A stretch of DNA of 35,550 nucleotides, from the NCBI GenBank assembly GCA_034429475.1, contig DAOUGD010000153.1:1-35550 (forward strand), given 5' to 3'. Under the pieces are notes generated by a model that saw nothing but the letters and a program-made list of their open reading frames with translations, made no database searches and was not told the origin of the DNA. This DNA comes from JAKQHY01 sp034429475. GTDB taxonomy: Bacteria > Chloroflexota > Anaerolineae > B4-G1 > SLSP01. The translations under genes were made by a program, and so were the position numbers. Positions 32,686 to 35,550 of this stretch are shown piece by piece (position 1 is the first letter of the stretch; each line of letters starts with the position of its first letter).

Positions 32686-32713
32686 TTGAAAAAAAAAGAT
32701 AACGATATACTAT
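32686..32713 (+). promoter_or_regulatory. Promoter of the FG-GAP protein gene
   Basis: TTGAAA (32686-32691), a 16-base A-rich spacer and TACTAT (32708-32713). It is divergent from the rhaB promoter. The leader before the ATG at 32816 would be about 95 bases and contains the hairpin 32725-32752. Confidence 0.5.
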
Positions 32714-32724
32714 GATCTTTGCCT

Positions 32725-32752
32725 CAGTCACCTTGTGCTACACGGGTGACTG
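32725..32752 (+). promoter_or_regulatory. Leader hairpin upstream of the FG-GAP gene
   Basis: CAGTCACC pairs with GGTGACTG. Inside, GTG-CTA-CAC forms a second short stem, giving a 28-base structure at the very start of the predicted leader. It may stabilise the message or serve as a binding site. No riboswitch family is recognised. Confidence 0.45.
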
Positions 32753-32815
32753 TTTCTATGTTTAAGAGGAGGACATAGCGTGTGTTATTCACTACGATTC
32801 TATAGGAGTACAAAA

Positions 32816-35550
32816 ATGTCACCGAAATTGAAGTCTATGGTCCCTTTCATATTGCTGACCGCGCTCGCACTGGCGATAACCTCCCCGATCCTGGCCGCCC
32901 CCTCTCAGCCAGGGACGCCGGCGGCTGCCATCGTCGCCCCTGCCGCCCAATCCTCCCCCCCCGGTCAGCCGCCGGCGGGCTTGAGTCCCACCGACTGGAA
33001 CAGCATCCAGGCGCAGATAGCCGTCGGCCCGTACCGCACCTATCTGGCGGAAAGCGGCGGTTACACCTCAGCCAACCCCGCCCACGGCTGGCAGATCGCC
33101 TACGGTCCGGACGGCGTCACCACCCTGACCCCGCGCGACCGAGACGTCGCTCCCTGGATATGGGGCTTGCAGTTGACCGGCTACGGTTACGGCACCCCCA
33201 CACCGGTGCCCTCCACTCCACACCTGGACGCCGCCGACTCCTCCTTCGCCTACCACTGGGATGCCAACCTCACCGAGTGGTGGCGTAACACGCCCGCCGG
33301 GCTGGAGCAAGGCTTCACCCTACAAACACGACCGGATGGGGGAGGACGCACCACGCCCCTCCAGCTCGATATGGCCGTGAGCGGCGACTTGACCGCCGTG
33401 CGGCGTGGCGCTAACGTTGCCTTTGTAGACGCCAACGGCGCTACGCTCTTTACCTACGCCCACCTCCACGTCACCGACGCGACCGGCCAAAGCCTGCCGG
33501 CGCACTTCTCGCTATCGCCGCGCGTCCTCTCCATTATCGTTGGCGACGCCCACGCCACCTATCCCCTCACCATTGACCCGTGGGTCCAACAGGCCTATCT
33601 CAAAGCCTCCAATACAGGGGTGGACGATTCCTTTGGCTACGCCGTGGCCGTCTCCGGCAATACGGTGGTGGTGGGGGCGTATACAGAAGACAGCAACGCC
33701 ACCGGGGTGGGCGGCAACCAAGGCAACGACTCGGCCCTCGACGCTGGAGCGGTTTACGTGTTTGTGCGTAGCGGCGTCACCTGGAGCCAACAGGCCTATC
33801 TAAAAGCCTCCAACACGGATGCGAGTGACTATTTCGGCTACAGCGTGGCTATCGCCGGGGATACGGTGGTGGTGGGGGCGCGGGGTGAAGACAGCAACGC
33901 CACCGGGATAGATGGAAACCAAGACGATGACTCGGTCAACGCGGCCGGGGCGGCCTACATATTTGTGCGCAGCGGCACGACCTGGACTCAGCAAGCCTAT
34001 CTCAAAGCTTCCAATACCGATGCAGGTGACTACTTTGGCTACAGTGTGAGCATCTCCGGGGATACGGTGGTGGTGGCGGCATCTTCAGAGGACAGCGCCG
34101 CCACCGGGGTAGATGGCAACCAAGACGATGACTCGGCCAGTGCTGCTGGGGCGGCCTACGTGTTTGTGCGCAATGATACTACCTGGAGCCAACAGGCCTA
34201 TCTCAAAGCCTCCAACACGGAGGCGAATGACTATTTCGGCTACTCCGTGGCTGTCTCCGGGGATACGGCGGTGGTGGGAGCGTGGTATGAAGACAGCAAC
34301 GCCACCGGCGTGAATGGCAACCAGGCTAATAACTCGGCCGGCGAGGCCGGGGCGGCCTATGTGTTTGTGCGCAGCGGCACGACCTGGAGCCAACAAGCCT
34401 ACCTCAAGGCCTCCAACACAGAGGGAGGCGACTGGTTTGGCTGCGCCGTGGCTGTTTCCGGGGATACAGCGGTGGTGGGGGCGATCAGAGAAGACAGCGC
34501 CGCCACCGGCGTGAATGGCAACCAGACCGACAACACAGCCAGCAATGCCGGGGCGGCCTACATGTTTGTGCGCACCGGCGCGGTCTGGACTCAGCAAGCC
34601 TATCTCAAAGCCTCCAATATGGGAACGGGTGATTCCTTTGGCTACGCCGTGGCCGTCTCTGAGGATACCGCGGTGGTGGCGGCGGTTGGAGAAGACAGCA
34701 ACGCCACCGGCGTGGATGGCGACCAGACCGACAACTCGGCCAGCGCTGCCGGAGCGGCCTATGTATTTGCGCGCAGCGGTACCACCTGGAGCCAACAAGC
34801 CTATCTCAAAGCCTCCAACACGGAGGTGGATGACGGGTTTGGCTACGCCGTGGGCGTCTCCGGGGATACGGTGGTGGTGGGGGCGCGGGGTGAAGACAGC
34901 AACGCCACCGGCGTGAACGGCAACCAGGCTAACAACTCGATCAGTGCTTCGGGAGCGACCTACGTGTTTGCGCTGCCTGACCTGGCTATCGTCAAAACTG
35001 TCGCCCCGACCAGCGCGGTTCCCGGTCAGACCATCACCTATACACTCGTCTTCTCTAACGTGAGCGAGGGGATCGCAACCGGTGTGGTCATCACCGATAG
35101 CCTCCCCGTCAGCGTCACCTCTACGAGCGTCATCAGTAGTGGCGCGCCTCTCACCTCGCAAGTTGGCTCTCGCTACGTGTGGGAGGTGGCCGATCTCGCC
35201 CCCGGCGTGAGCGGCGTCATCACTATCACCGGCGTACTCAGCTCCCCACTGCCCGTCGGCATCTTCACCAACACCGCCACCATCACCGCTACCGGGGATA
35301 ACAATGCGGCCAACAACGTCAGTAGCGCCGGCGTCACCGTGCCCAACGCCACGCCGGTACTGGCCGCAATCGGTACCCAGACAGTGGACGAAGGCAATCT
35401 GCTGAGCTTCACGGCCACCGCTACCGATGCCAACGTCCCACCACAGACGCTCACCTTCAGCCTGGACGCCGGCTCGATGGGCACCCTCACCCCCGCCGGC
35501 GGCTTCTCCTGGACGCCCACCGAAGCGCAGGGACCCGGTGAGTACACCGC
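32816..35550 (+). CDS. Secreted FG-GAP/DUF11 repeat protein, 3' end beyond window
   Basis: The frame is open from the ATG at 32816 to the window edge (911 complete codons), so the C-terminus is missing. AGGAG lies about nine bases before the ATG. The signal peptide covers about 1-28 (ITSPILAAPSQ), followed by a Pro/Ala-rich spacer. Residues about 60-255 form a beta-rich N-terminal domain (DWNSIQAQI start). Residues 258-719 are seven FG-GAP-type repeats of 67 residues each (DxFGYAVAVSGDTVVVGA, then EDSNATG and AGAAYVFV), which may build a beta-propeller. A DUF11 domain (about 722-842, DLAIVKTVAPTSAVPGQTITYTL pattern) and the start of a cadherin/Ig-like domain (VDEGNLLSFTATATD) follow. A surface adhesion or binding role is likely by family; the ligand is unknown. 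Confidence 0.92.
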   Translation, partial: MSPKLKSMVPFILLTALALAITSPILAAPSQPGTPAAAIVAPAAQSSPPGQPPAGLSPTDWNSIQAQIAVGPYRTYLAESGGYTSANPAHGWQIAYGPDGVTTLTPRDRDVAPWIWGLQLTGYGYGTPTPVPSTPHLDAADSSFAYHWDANLTEWWRNTPAGLEQGFTLQTRPDGGGRTTPLQLDMAVSGDLTAVRRGANVAFVDANGATLFTYAHLHVTDATGQSLPAHFSLSPRVLSIIVGDAHATYPLTIDPWVQQAYLKASNTGVDDSFGYAVAVSGNTVVVGAYTEDSNATGVGGNQGNDSALDAGAVYVFVRSGVTWSQQAYLKASNTDASDYFGYSVAIAGDTVVVGARGEDSNATGIDGNQDDDSVNAAGAAYIFVRSGTTWTQQAYLKASNTDAGDYFGYSVSISGDTVVVAASSEDSAATGVDGNQDDDSASAAGAAYVFVRNDTTWSQQAYLKASNTEANDYFGYSVAVSGDTAVVGAWYEDSNATGVNGNQANNSAGEAGAAYVFVRSGTTWSQQAYLKASNTEGGDWFGCAVAVSGDTAVVGAIREDSAATGVNGNQTDNTASNAGAAYMFVRTGAVWTQQAYLKASNMGTGDSFGYAVAVSEDTAVVAAVGEDSNATGVDGDQTDNSASAAGAAYVFARSGTTWSQQAYLKASNTEVDDGFGYAVGVSGDTVVVGARGEDSNATGVNGNQANNSISASGATYVFALPDLAIVKTVAPTSAVPGQTITYTLVFSNVSEGIATGVVITDSLPVSVTSTSVISSGAPLTSQVGSRYVWEVADLAPGVSGVITITGVLSSPLPVGIFTNTATITATGDNNAANNVSSAGVTVPNATPVLAAIGTQTVDEGNLLSFTATATDANVPPQTLTFSLDAGSMGTLTPAGGFSWTPTEAQGPGEYT
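33587..34972 (+). repeat. Seven tandem 201-bp coding repeats (FG-GAP units)
   Basis: Units start at 33587, 33788, 33989, 34190, 34391, 34592 and 34793, each exactly 201 bases apart. The last is cut short after YVFA. Each begins QQAYLKASN and contains DTVVVGA and EDSNATG-like sections. No indel disturbs the period, and long stretches are nearly identical at DNA level. Confidence 0.93.

Noticed and set aside
32725..32752. Riboswitch in the FG-GAP leader
   Set aside because: Only a simple hairpin is present. The conserved cores of known riboswitch classes are not visible and the downstream gene gives no ligand hint.
34085..35161. Long open frame on the minus strand across the FG-GAP repeats
   Set aside because: It is the antisense of a 201-bp tandem repeat, so it stays open by periodicity. 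The plus frame has a signal peptide, a ribosome binding site and known domains.
1..35550. Prophage, insertion sequence or plasmid backbone
   Set aside because: No transposase, integrase, replication or phage structural gene, and no terminal repeats bounding a gene block, could be found.

Overview
The window reads as chromosomal DNA of a Chloroflexota bacterium, most likely of the Anaerolineae/Caldilineae/Promineifilum kind. This is inferred from style rather than from a marker gene. The DNA is GC-rich with dense coding. It carries very large multidomain sensor kinases and large secreted proteins built from lamin-tail, CotH, beta-helix and FG-GAP modules. Several secreted modules end in a YLPLVxR tail, and many short 7-8 bp tandem repeat arrays are scattered between and inside genes. 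I saw no rRNA, tRNA, CRISPR array, integrase or transposase.

Layout. 382-10062 is a signalling block. It holds a response regulator fused to a GAF and a class III nucleotide cyclase (+), a Gfo/Idh/MocA oxidoreductase (-), a 2026-residue protein carrying both a Ser/Thr kinase and a histidine kinase (-), a thymidylate-kinase-like protein with an altered P-loop (-), and a 74-residue DUF4177-like protein (-). 10196-23684 is a cell-surface block with three paralogous secreted CotH-kinase/lamin-tail/beta-helix proteins. Two of these genes are translationally coupled. The third lies convergent to a HicAB toxin-antitoxin pair that sits between them, and the hicA promoter implies a leaderless transcript.

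23782-26750 holds a histidine phosphatase, a two-pass membrane protein, a perfect bidirectional terminator, MscL with a zinc-ribbon tail, and a small internally duplicated protein. 26800-29925 encodes a membrane-anchored secreted nuclease of the ExeM/NucH type. 30001-32558 holds an NAD-dependent epimerase-like protein and rhamnulokinase, which is sugar metabolism. 32816 to the window end is a 5' partial gene for a secreted FG-GAP/DUF11 protein. It contains seven tandem repeats with an exact 201 bp period.

The most unusual structure is the set of at least a dozen short-unit (mostly 7 bp) tandem arrays of several unrelated sequence families. Outside genes they form hairpins that contain or abut stop codons. 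Inside genes they are tolerated in frame and lie only in linkers and loops. Two unrelated arrays interrupt the same loop of homologous Ig-like domains in two CotH paralogues. The three CotH proteins also share modules in a permuted order, with the YLPLVxR motif marking the end of each beta-helix module. Together they look like a rapidly shuffling extracellular modification or matrix system.
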